Shown: positions 63,953 through 64,000 of the stretch, piece after piece
Layout: each line of letters opens with the position of its first letter
Numbering within the stretch: the first letter of the stretch is position 1
Notes under the pieces: model-generated
Database searches by the model: none
Seen by the model: only the letters and a program-made list of their open reading frames with translations
Told to the model about the DNA's origin: nothing
DNA from: JADCRZ01 sp041751095
GTDB lineage: Bacteria > Bacteroidota > Bacteroidia > Chitinophagales > Chitinophagaceae
NCBI GenBank assembly: GCA_041751095.1
Contig: JBGSYC010000002.1
Coordinates: forward strand, 1-64,000
Direction of reading: 5' to 3'
DNA length: 64,000 nucleotides
Program-made: the position numbers and the translations under genes

Positions 63953-64000
63953 GTTTACTGCCTGATTGCACGCCTGTATAGATGGTAGCAGGTCAGCTAC
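63953..64000. other. Right edge, no feature seen
   Basis: These 48 bp after the receptor stop codon show no open frame, hairpin with T-run or promoter match. Confidence 0.5.

Overview
The window is chromosomal DNA of a member of the Bacteroidota, most likely family Chitinophagaceae or a near relative. Three things point there: an intact gldK-gldL-gldM-gldN cluster (gliding motility / type IX secretion core), Bacteroidota-restricted families (DUF4783, DUF4271, split transketolase, TonB-dependent receptors), and at least twelve exact matches to the Bacteroidota -7 promoter element TAnnTTTG placed in front of genes. Nearly all of the DNA is ordinary housekeeping sequence. No tRNA, rRNA, CRISPR array, insertion sequence or prophage was seen.

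Layout. 0-9 kb: edge of an unknown gene, a TonB-dependent receptor, the atpB-E-F-H-A part of the F1Fo ATP synthase (atpG does not follow) and an MsbA-like ABC exporter. 9.0-11.4 kb: an inverted pair of heptanucleotide repeat arrays beside an exported protein with a possible clan CD (caspase-like) His/Cys dyad. 11.6-15.5 kb: a phosphate module (response regulator, histidine kinase, DUF47/PhoU-like protein, PiT transporter). 15.8-18.9 kb: rfbA, galE and the C-terminal half of a split transketolase. 19.1-21.0 kb: ECF sigma factor, a membrane protein with a four-fold repeat, and a Spy-like periplasmic protein. 21.1-28.2 kb: metallo-beta-lactamase-fold hydrolase and the rod-shape cluster mreB-mreC-mreD-mrdA-rodA. 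28.6-37.7 kb: purD, POT peptide transporter, apaG, icd, SUI1-like protein, nadC, DUF4783, gpmI. 37.9-42.6 kb: second ECF sigma factor with a one-helix-plus-barrel partner, a candidate structured RNA, a lipoprotein and uvrC. 42.8-49.8 kb: gldN, gldM, gldL, gldK and a YyaL-type thioredoxin-fold protein. 49.9-61.9 kb: hemD, DUF4271, a BamA/TamA-like protein, hemW, gpsA, a MacA-like adaptor with a TolC-family channel, a Cys/Met-metabolism PLP enzyme and an APC permease. 61.9-64 kb: a second TonB-dependent receptor.

The genes form several coherent modules (ATP synthase, phosphate uptake and sensing, elongasome, gliding/T9SS, two sigma/anti-sigma-like loci, tripartite efflux). I found no large undescribed system. 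The most unusual items are small: an 8-bp inverted repeat across the promoter and probable GTG start of the first receptor, a promoter-driven folded RNA at 40.0 kb, the heptamer arrays, the clan CD-like protein, and the two sigma-factor partner proteins. Start sites were revised for eight genes, from conserved N-termini, signal peptides and promoter positions.
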